A DNA stretch of 64,000 bases from Exercitatus varius (GTDB taxonomy: Bacteria > Pseudomonadota > Gammaproteobacteria > Enterobacterales > Pasteurellaceae): the NCBI RefSeq assembly GCF_029577735.1, contig NZ_JARQTO010000003.1, positions 1 to 64,000 on the forward strand, written 5' to 3'. The position numbers were made by a program, and so were the translations under genes. The notes under the pieces were generated by a model. The model was not told where the DNA came from. It was given only the letters and a program-made list of their open reading frames with translations, and ran no database searches. This document shows, piece after piece, positions 8,317 to 17,784 of the stretch. Each line of letters starts with the position of its first letter. Within the stretch, counting starts at the first letter, position 1.

Positions 8317-10890
8317 TTAATTTTAAGTACCTTGTTAACCATCATTATCTTATGTTGTGTGGCGGCAGGTTTGTTTTACGCCAAAATCAAGGCGGATTTA
8401 CCGAATGTAGAAAGCCTGAAAACCGTGACTCTGCAACAACCTATGCAGATTTATACCGCAGACGGTAAATTAATGGGGGAAGTGGGGGAACAACGTCGTA
8501 TTCCGGTGAAACTGGAAGATGTGCCGAAACGTTTAATTGATGCGGTTTTAGATACGGAAGACAGCCGTTTTTACGATCATCACGGCGTCGATCCGGTGGG
8601 AATTATCCGTGCGATTCGCGTGGCGATTGCCAACCGCGGCGCTTCACAGGGCGCGAGCACCATCACTCAACAGCTTGCCCGTAACTTCTTTTTAACTAAC
8701 GAAAAAACGATTATCCGCAAAGCCAAAGAAGCGGTTTTGGCGATCGATATTGAAAACACCTTGAGTAAAAATGAAATTTTAGAGCTTTACCTGAATAAAA
8801 TTTATTTTGGCTATCGTTCTTACGGCGTCGTGGCCGCGGCGAAAACTTATTTCGGTAAAGATTTGAAGGATTTAACTTTATCCGAAATGGCGGTGATTGC
8901 GGGCTTGCCGAAAGCGCCGTCTACGATGAATCCGCTGTATTCGGTAAAACGCGCGGAAGAACGTCGTAACGTCGTGTTGGGACGTATGCTTGAAATGCGC
9001 CATATCACGCGGGAGGAATACGAGGCGGCGATTAAAGAGCCGATCGTGTCCCGCTATCACGGCGCACAACTGGAATTCCGTGCCGATTATGTGACGGAAA
9101 TGGTCCGTTTGGAAATGGTTAAACGTTACGGCGAGGAAAATGCCTATAACAGCGGCTATCAGGTTTATACCACCGTTTCCTCGCAAGCTCAGACGAATGC
9201 CCAGAATGCGGTGATTCAGAATATCATTGCTTATGATATGCGCCACGGTTATCGCGGTGCCGCCGCGCTTTGGAAGAAAGGCGAAGAAGCTTGGAGCGAA
9301 GGTAAAATCACCGAGTTTTTACAGAAATTACCGAATGCGGCGCCGTTTGTTCCGGCCGCGGTGTTAGCCGTGAATAAAAGCGGTGCGGAAGTGATGCGGG
9401 CTTCGGGTGAAAAAATGACGCTAAATTCTCCCGCACTTCGTTTCGCCGGAAGCAAAGGCGTGCGGGCGGGCGAGCAAATCTGGATTCGTCAGCTTGAGGA
9501 CGGCAATTGGACGCTGGGACAACTGCCGGAAGTCAATTCTGCGCTGGTTTCGCTCAATTCCGATAACGGTGCGATTGAAGCGATTGTCGGCGGATTCAGT
9601 TTTGAACAGAGTAAATTTAACCGCGCCACTCAATCTTTGGTGCAGGTCGGTTCATCCATTAAACCGTTCATTTATGCGGCGGCATTGGAAAAAGGGCTGA
9701 CGCTTTCCAGCGTGTTGCAGGATAGCCCGATCGTGATTAATAAACCGGGACAGGAGCCGTGGCGTCCGAAAAATTCGCCGGATCGCTATGACGGCCCGAT
9801 GCGTTTACGTGTGGCCTTGGGGCAATCTAAAAATATGATTGTAGTGAAAGCCATGCAGATGACGGGAATTCCGTTCACCGCAGAATTTTTACAGCGTTTC
9901 GGCTTTAAACGCGATCAATATTTTGCCAGCGAAGCCCTGGCGTTAGGTGCGGCGTCCTTTACTCCGCTCGAAATGGCGCGCGGATACGCGGTGTTTGATA
10001 ACGGCGGGTTTTTAATTGATCCGTTTATCATCAATAAAATCCTGGACAATACCGGCAAAGAAATTTTTGTGGCGAATCCGAAAATCGCCTGCCCGACTTG
10101 TGACGATATTCCGACGGTTTATTCTTCAACCAATGAAAAAATCGACGGATTCCAAGCTTCCGTTGCCGATGCCGCCGCCAATGTGCCGTTAAAGAATACG
10201 GCGGACGCCGGTAACGGCGAAGAAATTGACGAAGCCGCCGAGCCGACGGAAGATCCGGAAATCCAAACCAAAGACGGTCAAATCAAGGAAACGGATTTGA
10301 ATTTAATGGCGCAAGGGAAATCGGATCATTCCACCGTGGAATACGCGCCTCGCGTGATCAGCGGCGAATTGGCGTTTTTAATCCGCAGCGCGTTGAATAC
10401 GGCGATTTACGGCGAGCAAGGATTAAACTGGAAAGGTACCAGCTGGCGCATGGGCAGTCAGATCAAACGGGCGGACGTCGGCGGTAAAACCGGTACCACC
10501 AACAATTCGAAAGTGGCGTGGTATGCCGGTTTCGGCGCCAATCTGACCACAACCGTTTATATCGGTTTTGACGATAATAAACGGAATTTAGGCAGACATG
10601 AAGCGGGTGCTACGGCCGCCATGCCGGCCTGGATTGCCTATATGAAACAAGCGCTTGCCGATGTGCCGGAACGTGTATTGCCGATTCCGAAAAATATTGT
10701 CGAGAAGAAAATTGATATCGGTTCTGGATTGTTGTCCGCCGACGGCGGTCGCACCGAATATTTCATCGTCGGCACCGAACCGAAACGGGTTTACGTACAG
10801 GAAAAAGCCGGTCCGGCTTATTATGTACCGCCTGCGCTGCAGGAACGCCTCGGTAAAGCGCCGGACGGTTCGCAACAGGAATTATTCTAA
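8302..10890 (+). CDS. mrcA: Penicillin-binding protein 1A (bifunctional transglycosylase/transpeptidase)
   Basis: PBP1A polymerises and crosslinks peptidoglycan at the inner membrane. From the ATG at 8302 the protein has 862 residues; a GTG four codons earlier is less likely because MKIAKL is the usual family beginning. A single N-terminal membrane helix precedes the GT51 glycosyltransferase domain, with EDSRFYDHHGVD containing the catalytic Glu and GASTITQQLARNFF. The transpeptidase domain has the active serine in GSSIKPF, then a KTGTTNN motif. An acidic insert (about residues 620-690, GEEIDEAAEPTEDPE) lies within the transpeptidase domain. It is divergent from comA, as in Haemophilus. Confidence 0.96.
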   Translation: MKIAKLILSTLLTIIILCCVAAGLFYAKIKADLPNVESLKTVTLQQPMQIYTADGKLMGEVGEQRRIPVKLEDVPKRLIDAVLDTEDSRFYDHHGVDPVGIIRAIRVAIANRGASQGASTITQQLARNFFLTNEKTIIRKAKEAVLAIDIENTLSKNEILELYLNKIYFGYRSYGVVAAAKTYFGKDLKDLTLSEMAVIAGLPKAPSTMNPLYSVKRAEERRNVVLGRMLEMRHITREEYEAAIKEPIVSRYHGAQLEFRADYVTEMVRLEMVKRYGEENAYNSGYQVYTTVSSQAQTNAQNAVIQNIIAYDMRHGYRGAAALWKKGEEAWSEGKITEFLQKLPNAAPFVPAAVLAVNKSGAEVMRASGEKMTLNSPALRFAGSKGVRAGEQIWIRQLEDGNWTLGQLPEVNSALVSLNSDNGAIEAIVGGFSFEQSKFNRATQSLVQVGSSIKPFIYAAALEKGLTLSSVLQDSPIVINKPGQEPWRPKNSPDRYDGPMRLRVALGQSKNMIVVKAMQMTGIPFTAEFLQRFGFKRDQYFASEALALGAASFTPLEMARGYAVFDNGGFLIDPFIINKILDNTGKEIFVANPKIACPTCDDIPTVYSSTNEKIDGFQASVADAAANVPLKNTADAGNGEEIDEAAEPTEDPEIQTKDGQIKETDLNLMAQGKSDHSTVEYAPRVISGELAFLIRSALNTAIYGEQGLNWKGTSWRMGSQIKRADVGGKTGTTNNSKVAWYAGFGANLTTTVYIGFDDNKRNLGRHEAGATAAMPAWIAYMKQALADVPERVLPIPKNIVEKKIDIGSGLLSADGGRTEYFIVGTEPKRVYVQEKAGPAYYVPPALQERLGKAPDGSQQELF

Positions 10891-10905
10891 AATCTCTTCG
10901 AAAAT

Positions 10906-10937
10906 CGACCGCACTTGGGAAAGTGCGGTCGGTTTTT
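10906..10937 (+). terminator. Terminator from inverted uptake signals after PBP1A
   Basis: An 11-bp perfect stem (10906-10916 with 10921-10931) closes a GGGA loop and is followed by GTTTTT. Both arms are uptake signals. It sits between the PBP1A gene and rlmJ, so rlmJ probably has its own promoter or depends on read-through. Confidence 0.8.
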
Positions 10938-10962
10938 CCATTGTTTTTTATAAGGAAATATT

Positions 10963-11808
10963 ATGTTGAGTTATCGCCACAGCTTTCATGCCGGCAATCA
11001 TGCGGATGTGCTGAAACATATCGTGCTAATGCTGATTATCGAGAATCTTCAACTCAAAGAAAAAGGTTTTTATTATCTTGATACGCACGCCGGCGTCGGT
11101 CGTTACCGTCTGTTCGGCGATGAAGCGGAAAAAACGGCGGAATTTGAAGAAGGAATTGCCCGTTTATGGGAACGGAATGATTTGCCGCCGGAAGTAAAAC
11201 GTTATGTGGATCAGATTAAGCGGCTGAATTACGGTGGGAAAGCGCTGCGTTATTACGCCGGTTCGCCGTTGATTGCGGCCCAATTACTGCGCCCGCAGGA
11301 TCGCGCGTTGCTAACGGAATTGCATCCTTCGGATTTTCCGCTGTTGCGTAATAATTTTAAGGAATATGCCAATGTCGTCACCAAACGTGACGACGGTTTC
11401 CAACAGCTGAAAGCCACGCTGCCGCCGAAAGAACGCCGTGGCCTGGTGTTGATCGACCCGCCTTATGAATTAAAAGAGGATTACGATTTGGTGGTGCAAG
11501 CCGTTGAAGAAGGTTATAAACGTTTCGCCACCGGCGTTTATGCCGTTTGGTATCCCGTTGTGCTGCGCCAACAGACGAAGCGTATTGTACGCGGTCTGGA
11601 GCGAAGCGGTATCCGCAAAATTTTGCAAATCGAACTGGCGGTTCGGCCCGATTCCGATCAGCGCGGCATGACGGCGAGCGGTATGATTGTCATCAACCCG
11701 CCGTGGCAGCTGGAAACGCAAATGAAGTCGATTCTGCCGTACTTAACCGAAGTGCTGGTGCCGGCAGGCACGGGAAAATGGTCGCTGAACTGGATTACCC
11801 CGGAATAG
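10963..11808 (+). CDS. rlmJ: 23S rRNA (adenine-2030-N6)-methyltransferase
   Basis: RlmJ (formerly YhiR/ComJ) methylates A2030 of 23S rRNA using S-adenosylmethionine. The 281-residue protein starts MLSYRHSFHAGNHADVLKHIVL, diagnostic of the family. The SAM site includes YLDTHAGVGRY (about residues 38-48), and the catalytic motif IV reads LIDPPYELKEDY (D-P-P-Y), as in N6-adenine methylases. The same gene follows the PBP1A gene in H. influenzae. E. coli mutants of this gene were linked to use of DNA as a nutrient, so its place beside com genes is suggestive only. Confidence 0.94.
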   Translation: MLSYRHSFHAGNHADVLKHIVLMLIIENLQLKEKGFYYLDTHAGVGRYRLFGDEAEKTAEFEEGIARLWERNDLPPEVKRYVDQIKRLNYGGKALRYYAGSPLIAAQLLRPQDRALLTELHPSDFPLLRNNFKEYANVVTKRDDGFQQLKATLPPKERRGLVLIDPPYELKEDYDLVVQAVEEGYKRFATGVYAVWYPVVLRQQTKRIVRGLERSGIRKILQIELAVRPDSDQRGMTASGMIVINPPWQLETQMKSILPYLTEVLVPAGTGKWSLNWITPE

Positions 11809-11848
11809 AAAATTTGTGATAAAATTCAGGCTTTTTAAAGGAAAGAGA

Positions 11849-12163
11849 ATGACAACCGCATTAACGAAATTTTTAACCGAAAAACTGGACGATTTAAAGG
11901 CCGCCGATATTTTAACCATCGATGTGCGGGGCAAATCCTCCGTGACGGATAACATGATTATTTGTACCGGCACCTCAAGCCGCCATGTGGCGTCTTTAGC
12001 GCAAAAATTAGTCGACGAAAGCAAGCTGGCGGGATTTGACACTTTCGGCCAGGAAGGCAAAGCCACAGCCGACTGGGTGGTAGTCGATTTCGGGCAGGCG
12101 ATGGTGCATATCATGCAGCGCGAAAGCCGGGAAATGTATCAGCTCGAAAAACTTTGGGCTTAA
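11849..12163 (+). CDS. rsfS: Ribosomal silencing factor RsfS
   Basis: RsfS (YbeB/Iojap family) binds ribosomal protein L14 and blocks subunit joining when nutrients run out. The ATG at 11849, preceded by AAAGGAAAGAG, gives 104 residues, the normal family size; an upstream start would add a non-conserved tail. Family-typical segments include LKAADILTIDVRGKSSVTDNM at the front and DWVVVDFGQAMVHIM near the end. It begins a run of genes (rsfS, rlmH, mrdA, rodA, rlpA, dacA, ybeD, lipB, lipA) in the same order as in E. coli. Confidence 0.95.
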   Translation: MTTALTKFLTEKLDDLKAADILTIDVRGKSSVTDNMIICTGTSSRHVASLAQKLVDESKLAGFDTFGQEGKATADWVVVDFGQAMVHIMQRESREMYQLEKLWA

Positions 12164-12199
12164 TTTCCAAAAAACTCGAGAAAAATCGACCGCACTTTT

Positions 12200-12667
12200 A
12201 TGAAAATTCAGCTGATTGCCGTAGGCACAAAAATGCCGGCCTGGGTGAAAACGGGATTCGAAGAATATCAACGCCGTTTTCCGAAAGATATGCCGTTTGA
12301 ATTAATCGAGATTGCCGCCGGTAAACGCGGCAAAAACGCCGATATCGCCCGTATTCTGGAACAGGAAGGCAAGGCCATGCTGGCGGCTTGCGGTAAAAAT
12401 AAAATTGTGACGCTGGATATTCCGGGCAAACCTTGGACGACCCAGCAGTTGGCGCAACAGTTAGAAGCCTGGAAAAACGACGGTCGCGATCTGTGTTTGT
12501 TAATCGGCGGGCCGGAAGGGCTGTCGCCGGAATGTAAAGCGGCGGCGGAACAAAGCTGGTCGCTTTCGCCGTTGACTTTGCCGCATCCGTTGGTGCGCGT
12601 CGTTGTGGCGGAAAGCCTGTATCGCGCGTGGTCGCTCACAACCAATCATCCTTATCACCGTGAATGA
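12200..12667 (+). CDS. rlmH: 23S rRNA (pseudouridine-1915-N3)-methyltransferase
   Basis: RlmH methylates pseudouridine 1915 in helix 69 of 23S rRNA on assembled 70S ribosomes. The protein is 155 residues, as usual for this SPOUT-fold enzyme. The knotted SAM site is visible as LCLLIGGPEGLSPECK and LSPLTLPHPLVRVVVAESLYRAW, and it ends with the conserved NHPYHRE. An uptake signal lies just before the start codon (12189-12197), leaving little room for a conventional ribosome binding site. Confidence 0.96.
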   Translation: MKIQLIAVGTKMPAWVKTGFEEYQRRFPKDMPFELIEIAAGKRGKNADIARILEQEGKAMLAACGKNKIVTLDIPGKPWTTQQLAQQLEAWKNDGRDLCLLIGGPEGLSPECKAAAEQSWSLSPLTLPHPLVRVVVAESLYRAWSLTTNHPYHRE

Positions 12668-12686
12668 TTAAAAATAGCATAACTTT

Positions 12687-14780
12687 ATGAAGTTTCTGAG
12701 AAAATTGCTTTCGCCGCCAACTCACGAACCGATTCGCGACAACCAAGCGGAGCGAAATCTGTTCGCACGCCGCGCATTGGTGGCCTTTGTGGGTACGTTG
12801 GTGCTTACGGCGGTTTTGTTGGTGAATTTATATCATTTACAAATTGTTGATTTCGATAAATATCAAACCCGCTCAAACGGTAACCGCATTAAATTATTGC
12901 CGGTTCCGCCGACCCGTGGACTGATTTATGATCGTTCCGGTACGTTGTTGGCGGAAAATCTGACATTTTTCGGTTTGTATATCGTGCCGGAAAAAGTGGA
13001 AAATCTTGACCGCACTTTTGACGAATTGCGCGAGGTGGTGGGGTTAACCGATAAGGATATCGAACAATTTAAGAAAGAGCGCCGTCGCTCTTCCCGTTAT
13101 ACGCCGATTTTGCTGAAACCCGATTTAACGGAAGAACAAATCGCCAGATTTGCCGTTAATCAGTACAATTATCCGAGTTTAGACGTGCGCCCTTATTTTA
13201 AACGTCATTATATTTACGGCGAACCGCTCACGCATATTTTGGGTTATGTGGCGAAAATTAACGATAAGGATGCCGAACGCCTGAAAAACGCCGAAAAAGA
13301 AACGGCTTATGCGGGCACAACGGATATCGGTAAGTTGGGTATCGAACGTTATTATGAGGAACAATTACACGGGCAGGCGGGATTTGAGCAGGTTGAAATC
13401 AATAACCGCGGCAAAGTGATTCGTAAATTAAGCGAACAGCCGCCCATTGCCGGCAAAAGTATTTATTTGACGCTCGATTTGCCGTTGCAGCAGTTTATTA
13501 TGCAGCTTTTGGGCGATCAGAAAGGGGCGGTTGTGGTGTTGGATCCGAAAGACAGCAGCATTTTAGCCATGGTCTCCAGCCCGAGTTATGATAACAATCT
13601 GTTTGTGGGCGGTATTTCGGGGGCGGATTACCGTCGTTTACTGAACGATGAAAACCGTCCGTTGTATAACCGCGTAACACAAGGGGCTTATCCGCCGGCT
13701 TCCACCGTAAAACCGTTTATTGCGGTGTCGGCGTTAACGGAAGGTGTGATTACGCCGGGCATGACGATTTCCGATCCGGGCTATTGGCAGTTGCCGAACA
13801 GCACCAAACGCTTTCGCGACTGGAAAAAATCGGGGCACGGTCCGACCAACTTGCAAAAGGCGATTACCGAATCCTCCGATACTTATTTTTATACGGTGGC
13901 TTATCGTATGGGCATTGACCGGTTAGCCGACTGGATGAAGCGTTTCGGTTTCGGTATGCCCACAGGCGTGGATATTCACGAAGATACGCCGGGCATCATG
14001 CCGACGCGGGAGTGGAAACAAAAACGCTATAAAAAAACCTGGGTGATGGGAGATACGATCCCGGTGGGCATCGGTCAAGGTTATTGGACCGCGACGCCGT
14101 TACAGCTGGCGAAAGCGACGGCGATTTTAGTGAACAACGGTAAAGTGAACACGCCTCATTTAATGAAAGAATCGCGCGGTTCTACGGTGGAACCTTATAA
14201 GGATCCGTTGTTGTACGAAGATATTCAGGAACCGAAAGCGGAGGCCTGGAGCGCGGCTAAACGCGGGATGTACGGCGTGATTAACGGTGCGGGCGGTACC
14301 GGGCGCAAAGCGTTTGCCGGCGCATCTTACGTGGCGGCGGGGAAATCGGGCACGGCGCAGGTATTCAGTTTGAAAGAAGGGCAAAAATACAACGCGGCCA
14401 ATTTAAAAAAATTCCTGCATGATCACGCCTGGTTCACGGCGTTTGCGCCTTATGAAAATCCGAAGTTAATCGTGTCGATTATCCTGGAAAATGCGGGCGG
14501 CGGTTCCAGTAATGCGGCGCCCGTAGTGCGTCAAATTATGGATTTTTATCTGAATAAACGTTTGCCTGAATTGATGAAAGCGGAAGAACAGACGGAAAAT
14601 GGCGGCGTGGTGCCGAACGAAGTCCCTGACGAAACGGAAAACTTACCGGCTTCCAACAACGGGGATGAAAGTGCGGTCGAAAATGAGCAAGATTTTGAAG
14701 AGAATATCCCGGTTATCTTGCAGGAACAAAACGACATACAGCAAAATGCCCCGTTGAGCGAACCTAAACCGGCGGAATAG
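12687..14780 (+). CDS. mrdA: Penicillin-binding protein 2 (elongation transpeptidase)
   Basis: PBP2 is the transpeptidase of the rod-elongation complex, partnered with the RodA glycosyltransferase encoded directly after it. The 697-residue protein has one N-terminal membrane helix (about residues 28-50), a pedestal domain and the transpeptidase domain. The catalytic serine is in YPPASTVKPF (SxxK), the second motif is SSD and the third KSGTAQ. A Glu/Asn-rich tail of about 60 residues extends past the catalytic domain, with no obvious fold. rodA starts four bases after its stop. Confidence 0.97.
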   Translation: MKFLRKLLSPPTHEPIRDNQAERNLFARRALVAFVGTLVLTAVLLVNLYHLQIVDFDKYQTRSNGNRIKLLPVPPTRGLIYDRSGTLLAENLTFFGLYIVPEKVENLDRTFDELREVVGLTDKDIEQFKKERRRSSRYTPILLKPDLTEEQIARFAVNQYNYPSLDVRPYFKRHYIYGEPLTHILGYVAKINDKDAERLKNAEKETAYAGTTDIGKLGIERYYEEQLHGQAGFEQVEINNRGKVIRKLSEQPPIAGKSIYLTLDLPLQQFIMQLLGDQKGAVVVLDPKDSSILAMVSSPSYDNNLFVGGISGADYRRLLNDENRPLYNRVTQGAYPPASTVKPFIAVSALTEGVITPGMTISDPGYWQLPNSTKRFRDWKKSGHGPTNLQKAITESSDTYFYTVAYRMGIDRLADWMKRFGFGMPTGVDIHEDTPGIMPTREWKQKRYKKTWVMGDTIPVGIGQGYWTATPLQLAKATAILVNNGKVNTPHLMKESRGSTVEPYKDPLLYEDIQEPKAEAWSAAKRGMYGVINGAGGTGRKAFAGASYVAAGKSGTAQVFSLKEGQKYNAANLKKFLHDHAWFTAFAPYENPKLIVSIILENAGGGSSNAAPVVRQIMDFYLNKRLPELMKAEEQTENGGVVPNEVPDETENLPASNNGDESAVENEQDFEENIPVILQEQNDIQQNAPLSEPKPAE

Positions 14781-14784
14781 AGAA

Positions 14785-15903
14785 ATGGACGAGAAAAAAT
14801 CTTTATTATCCAACCTTTGGGGCAAAATGCACCTGGATTTTTGGTTGTTGATTGGTTTATTGGCGATTACGGGCTACGGTTTGATTGTGCTTTACAGTGC
14901 GTCCGGCGCCAGCGAAGCGATGTTCCGCAGCCGTGTGATTCAGGTGGTTTTGGGATTCGTCGTGATGATTGTGATGGCGCAATTTCCGCCGCGGTTTTAT
15001 CAACGTATTGCGCCTTATTTGTTTATCGTCGGTATTATTTTATTGATATTGGTGGATGCGGTGGGGACAACGAGCAAAGGAGCGCAACGCTGGCTTGATC
15101 TCGGTATTGTTCGGTTCCAGCCTTCGGAGATTGTAAAATTGGCCGTACCGCTGATGGTTGCGGTTTATTTGGGTAATCGTTCGTTACCGCCGACCCTGGC
15201 AGATACGATGATTTCCCTGGGATTAATCATCGTGCCGACTTTGCTGGTGGCTATCCAGCCGGACTTGGGCACATCAATTTTAGTTAGTGCTTCGGGAATA
15301 TTTGTGGTATTTTTAGCAGGCATGAGCTGGTGGCTGATTGGCATTGCGGTGGTCGGGCTGACCGCTTTTATTCCGGTGATGTGGTTTTATCTGATGCATG
15401 ATTATCAACGCACCCGGGTGTTAACCCTGCTTGATCCGGAGAAAGATCCGCTGGGTGCGGGGTATCATATTTTGCAATCGAAAATTGCTATCGGCTCAGG
15501 CGGCTTAATGGGTAAAGGTTGGATGTTGGGAACGCAATCCCAGCTTGAATTTCTGCCGGAGCCGCATACGGACTTTATTTTTGCCGTATTAAGCGAAGAA
15601 CACGGATTGATAGGCGTTATTATTCTGTTATTGCTGTATTTTTTTATTATTATCCGTGGATTAATGATTGGCGTTCAGGCGCAAACGGCATTTGGTCGTA
15701 TTTTAACCGGTGCGCTGACATTAATTTTCTTCGTGTATTTATTTGTTAATATCGGTATGGTGAGCGGCATTTTACCGGTCGTCGGTGTGCCGTTACCGAT
15801 GGTGAGCTATGGCGGTACGTCATTTGTGGCGCTCATGGCGGGGTTCGGATTGATTATGTCAATCCACACTCATAAGCGTTCTCTCTATTCCCAAGGGAAC
15901 TAA
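14785..15903 (+). CDS. rodA: Rod shape-determining SEDS glycosyltransferase RodA
   Basis: RodA polymerises lipid II into glycan strands during side-wall growth, working with PBP2. The 372-residue protein is strongly hydrophobic with about ten membrane helices. It carries SEDS hallmarks: WLDLGIVRFQPSEIVKLA, then IAIQPDLGTS (with the functionally key Asp in QPDLG) and the C-terminal VVGVPLPMVSYGGTS. The start at 14785 is four bases after the mrdA stop, indicating translational coupling. Confidence 0.97.
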   Translation: MDEKKSLLSNLWGKMHLDFWLLIGLLAITGYGLIVLYSASGASEAMFRSRVIQVVLGFVVMIVMAQFPPRFYQRIAPYLFIVGIILLILVDAVGTTSKGAQRWLDLGIVRFQPSEIVKLAVPLMVAVYLGNRSLPPTLADTMISLGLIIVPTLLVAIQPDLGTSILVSASGIFVVFLAGMSWWLIGIAVVGLTAFIPVMWFYLMHDYQRTRVLTLLDPEKDPLGAGYHILQSKIAIGSGGLMGKGWMLGTQSQLEFLPEPHTDFIFAVLSEEHGLIGVIILLLLYFFIIIRGLMIGVQAQTAFGRILTGALTLIFFVYLFVNIGMVSGILPVVGVPLPMVSYGGTSFVALMAGFGLIMSIHTHKRSLYSQGN

Positions 15904-15978
15904 TCAGTATTTTTTTACTCTTAGTTAACGGATTTTTGATTTATTCGTTGGCACTTAGGACAACTTGAGAATTTAATT

Positions 15979-16464
15979 ATGATGAAATTTAAGATTATTT
16001 TGACCGCACTTTTAGCGTTATTTTTGACCGGCTGTACTTCGTCGGCGGAAGCGAGAAAAGTGGTGAAGAGACAAACGATTCATCAATACCAAAGCATTAA
16101 TCATCCCCTTTACGAAGTAGAGGGAAAAACTTATTCGACCAAATCCGGTTCCGCCGCTCATTACAGCAAAAACGGGCGAGCGAGTTATTATCACAACAAA
16201 TTTAATGGTCGCCGCACGGCAAGCGGAGAAGTTTATAATTCCCGCGAATACACTGCGGCACATCGCAGCCTGCCTTTGGGTTCTTACGCCTTAGTCACGA
16301 ATTTGCGTAATAACCGAAAAGTGGTGGTGAAAATTAATGACCGAGGGCCTTATCACGGTTCCCGAATTATCGATTTATCCCGTGCCGCCGCTTCCGATTT
16401 GGGTATGCTCAATTCCGGCGTCGGGAATGTGAAAATTGAAAAATTACATATTGTTAAAAATTAA
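15979..16464 (+). CDS. rlpA: Short RlpA-type septal-ring lytic transglycosylase lipoprotein
   Basis: RlpA proteins are outer-membrane lipoproteins that cleave denuded peptidoglycan at the septum. This one has only 161 residues: a lipoprotein signal with lipobox LTGC (Cys19), then a double-psi beta-barrel domain (about residues 70-160) with ASYYHNKFNGRRTASGE and the catalytic Asp in VKINDRGPYHGSRIIDLS. The C-terminal SPOR domain that brings longer RlpA proteins to the division site is absent. An uptake signal (about 16001) encodes part of the signal peptide. It lies between rodA and dacA as in other gamma-proteobacteria. Confidence 0.9.
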   Translation: MMKFKIILTALLALFLTGCTSSAEARKVVKRQTIHQYQSINHPLYEVEGKTYSTKSGSAAHYSKNGRASYYHNKFNGRRTASGEVYNSREYTAAHRSLPLGSYALVTNLRNNRKVVVKINDRGPYHGSRIIDLSRAAASDLGMLNSGVGNVKIEKLHIVKN

Positions 16465-16484
16465 TCAGGATCGTAAATACAGAG

Positions 16485-17672
16485 ATGTTATCAGCAACCC
16501 TTAAAAAAACAAAAATTGCGTTAACCGCCGGTTTAATGGCAACGGCATTTGCCGTTTCAGCCGAAGACGCTCAATACGGTATTACTCCGCCTCAGTTAAA
16601 CGCACAAACATATATTTTGATGGATTATAATTCGGGTGCGGTGCTGGCGGCATTAAATCCCGATCAACGCCAGTATCCGGCATCTTTAACCAAAATGATG
16701 ACCAGTTATGTGGTGGGCGATGCGATTAAACAGGGTAAAATTCACCCGAATGATCAAGTCACTATCGGTGAGAGTTCTTGGGGTAAAAATTTCCCGGACT
16801 CGTCAAAAATGTTCCTGAATCTGAATCAACAGGTTTCGGTTTCGGATTTAAACCGCGGCGTTATTGTGGTTTCCGGTAATGACGCCTGTGTAGCGTTAGC
16901 CGAGCATGTTTCGGGTTCCACCGAGCAATTCGTGGTATTAATGAATAAATATGTGCAGCAATTCGGGTTAAAAAATACCCATTTCACCACGCCGCACGGT
17001 TTGGATGATCCGAATCAGTATTCTTCTGCGCGGGATATGGCGTTAATCGGCATCCGGATTATTCATGATTTGCCCGAAGAATATAAAATTTATGCGGAAA
17101 AGGATTTTACTTTCAACAAAATCAAACAACCTAACCGTAACGGCTTGTTGTGGGATAAAAGCATGAATGTAGACGGCATGAAGACCGGTCATACCAGTCA
17201 GGCTGGCTACAATTTAGTGGCTTCCGCAACTAATGCTAATAATATGCGTTTGGTTTCCGTGGTGATGGGCGTGCCGACTTATAAAGGCCGCGAAGTGGAA
17301 AGTAAAAAATTGCTGCAATGGGGCTTTAACAGTTTTGATACGTTCAAAACATTAGAAGCCGGTAAAGCCGTGGGCGAACAGCCGGTTTATTACGGTGAAG
17401 ACGGCGAGGTTGCGGTCGGTGTGTTGCAGGACGGTTTTATTACGGTGCCGAAAGGCCGTCAGGCGGATTTAAAAGCGCGGATGGAATTTACGACGAAACA
17501 TTTGGAAGCGCCGTTAGCGAAAGGACAAACCGTAGGCAAAGTGGTTTATAGTTTGGACGGAAAAGACGTGGCGAATCTGGATTTGCAAGTGATGAAAGAC
17601 GTAGGCGAAGCCGGGTTTATCGGTAAAGGTTGGGACTGGTTGGTCTTAACGATAAAAAGTTTGTTTGACTAG
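16485..17672 (+). CDS. dacA: D-alanyl-D-alanine carboxypeptidase (PBP5/6 family)
   Basis: DacA trims the terminal D-alanine from peptidoglycan stem peptides in the periplasm. The 395-residue precursor has a signal peptide ending AFAVSA (about residue 26). The S11 catalytic set is SLTKMM (SxxK), SGND (SxN) and KTGHTS (KTG). A C-terminal beta-rich domain and the amphipathic tail GWDWLVLTIKSLFD, which anchors the enzyme to the membrane, complete it. The gene follows rlpA by about 20 bases and is closed by a USS-based terminator. Confidence 0.96.
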   Translation: MLSATLKKTKIALTAGLMATAFAVSAEDAQYGITPPQLNAQTYILMDYNSGAVLAALNPDQRQYPASLTKMMTSYVVGDAIKQGKIHPNDQVTIGESSWGKNFPDSSKMFLNLNQQVSVSDLNRGVIVVSGNDACVALAEHVSGSTEQFVVLMNKYVQQFGLKNTHFTTPHGLDDPNQYSSARDMALIGIRIIHDLPEEYKIYAEKDFTFNKIKQPNRNGLLWDKSMNVDGMKTGHTSQAGYNLVASATNANNMRLVSVVMGVPTYKGREVESKKLLQWGFNSFDTFKTLEAGKAVGEQPVYYGEDGEVAVGVLQDGFITVPKGRQADLKARMEFTTKHLEAPLAKGQTVGKVVYSLDGKDVANLDLQVMKDVGEAGFIGKGWDWLVLTIKSLFD

Positions 17673-17728
17673 CCTTGAAATGCTGATATCCGACACCATT
17701 TGTCATTAAAAAAATGAAGCAAAAAACG

Positions 17729-17767
17729 ACCGCACTTTTTATGTAAAAGTGCGGTGATTTTTTTATC
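17729..17767 (+). terminator. Terminator from inverted uptake signals after dacA
   Basis: An 11-bp stem of two inverted uptake signals (17729-17739 with 17745-17755) surrounds a five-base loop and is followed by GATTTTTTT. It separates dacA from ybeD. Confidence 0.85.
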
Positions 17768-17784
17768 TGTTTTGAGGTGATTTT

